A DNA stretch of 64,000 nucleotides. Source: Sporosarcina sp. P32b. GTDB taxonomy: Bacteria > Bacillota > Bacilli > Bacillales_A > Planococcaceae. Positions 63,380-64,000 of the stretch are shown piece after piece. Below the pieces are notes generated by a model. That model ran no database searches. It saw only the letters and a program-made list of their open reading frames with translations, and was not told where the DNA came from. Each line of letters begins with the position of its first letter. Position 1 is the stretch's first letter. Where the stretch lies: contig NZ_PDZB01000001.1 of the NCBI RefSeq assembly GCF_002743335.1, positions 248,001 to 312,000 on the forward strand, written 5' to 3'. A program made the translations under genes and the position numbers.

Positions 63380-64000
63380 ATGTTGCGCATGGTAGATATC
63401 ATTGAGGATAAGCGAGACGGGAAAGAACTAAATAAAGAAGAGATAGAGTTTTTTGTGACGGGGTATACCGATGGCTCAATCCCTGATTATCAAGCCAGTG
63501 CATTTTTGATGGCTATTTACTTTAAAGGCATGACTACAGAAGAACAAGGCTACTTAACGATGGCTATGGCGGAGTCAGGTGATCAAATCGATTTATCTGC
63601 CATTGAAGGAGTGAAGGTAGACAAACACTCAACGGGTGGAGTAGGTGATACTACGACACTCATCTTAGCTCCACTGGTCGCAGCATGTGGTGTGCCAGTT
63701 GCCAAAATGAGTGGTAGGGGACTAGGTCATACAGGCGGTACACTTGACAAGCTTGAAGCAATTGACGGCTTTCACGTAGAGATTTCTACGGAACAATTTA
63801 TTCAACAGGTCAATGATTTGAAAATCGCTGTAATCGGCCAAAGCGGCAACTTGACGCCCGCTGATAAAAAACTATATGCGCTGCGAGACGTCACAGCGAC
63901 CGTCAATAGCATCCCGCTGATTGCAAGCTCTATCATGAGTAAAAAGCTTGCGGCGGGAGCAGATGCTATCGTATTGGACGTCAAGACAGGCGCGGGGGCC
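63380..64000 (+). CDS. pdp: Pyrimidine-nucleoside phosphorylase, 5' part
   Basis: Splits uridine or thymidine with phosphate into base and (deoxy)ribose 1-phosphate, the substrate of DeoB. The frame stays open to the window edge (207 codons of about 430). Visible are [34 protein letters not shown], the phosphate-binding [29 protein letters not shown] and LDVKTGAGA, all diagnostic for this family. ATG 63380 lies nine bases after AAGGAGG; TTG and ATG codons shortly after are less well spaced. Forms a nucleoside-catabolic unit with deoB. The 3' part is outside the window. Confidence 0.95.
   Translation, partial: MLRMVDIIEDKRDGKELNKEEIEFFVTGYTDGSIPDYQASAFLMAIYFKGMTTEEQGYLTMAMAESGDQIDLSAIEGVKVDKHSTGGVGDTTTLILAPLVAACGVPVAKMSGRGLGHTGGTLDKLEAIDGFHVEISTEQFIQQVNDLKIAVIGQSGNLTPADKKLYALRDVTATVNSIPLIASSIMSKKLAAGADAIVLDVKTGAGA

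Overview
The window looks like a chromosome segment of an endospore-forming Bacillota of low GC content. Sporosarcina or another Planococcaceae is the best guess. This rests on B. subtilis-like gene order in several blocks (rny-ymdB-spoVS-miaB-ricA-cotE-mutSL; miaA-hfq; lexA/yneA-yneB-ynzC-tkt-sirA-yneF; spoIIM-fur-xerD-deoB-pdp), on spore genes (spoVS, cotE, prkA, yhbH, spoVR, sirA, a spoIIM-like gene), and on strong AGGAGG-type ribosome binding sites with frequent TTG, GTG and apparently CTG starts. The genus is inferred; the spore-forming Bacillales assignment is well supported. No prophage, insertion sequence, CRISPR array, rRNA or tRNA gene was seen.

Layout. 1-6.2 kb: end of a probable recA, a 300-nt leader and rny, then ymdB, spoVS, miaB-ricA and cotE. 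6.3-15.2 kb: a lipoprotein, then mutS-mutL-glpD-hydrolase-miaA-hfq packed as one operon. 15.3-21.8 kb: a PLP enzyme, the SOS-controlled divergent lexA / yneA-yneB pair, ynzC, tkt, sirA and yneF. 21.8-27.7 kb: yqkD-like hydrolase, HMG-CoA lyase, yqkE-like gene, an unknown gene, an RsbR-like stressosome protein, serC and a zinc peptidase. 27.7-35.1 kb: a formate module with OFA transporter, fdhD and a DUF2294 gene on the minus strand, and forC-forE (menaquinone-linked formate dehydrogenase) and formate-releasing purU on the plus strand. 35.1-40.8 kb: YitT protein and the prkA-yhbH-spoVR cluster. 41-46.4 kb: two ABC importers, one for polar amino acids and one TrpXYZ-like. 46.4-53.1 kb: branched-chain aminotransferase, an FAD oxidase, psuG, exoA, an XRE-cupin regulator and a catD-catE locus whose catD is frameshifted. 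53.1-55.9 kb: a gene-poor stretch with decayed reading frames, then two transporters. 55.9-58.6 kb: a structured intergenic element and a guanine riboswitch ahead of xpt-pbuX. 58.6-64 kb: aldo/keto reductase, nudF, spoIIM-like gene, fur, xerD, deoB and the start of pdp.

Most of the window is conserved core genome, and I found no clear new multi-gene system. The signals most worth following are: (1) two sporulation genes, cotE and spoVR, that seem to start at CTG codons; (2) an unassigned multi-helix leader upstream of rny; (3) a terminator-like hairpin just before the start of the formate dehydrogenase gene; (4) a catD reading frame broken at a seven-T run; (5) two successive terminators behind the guanine aptamer; and (6) small gene remnants, including a glpD-like fragment next to sirA.
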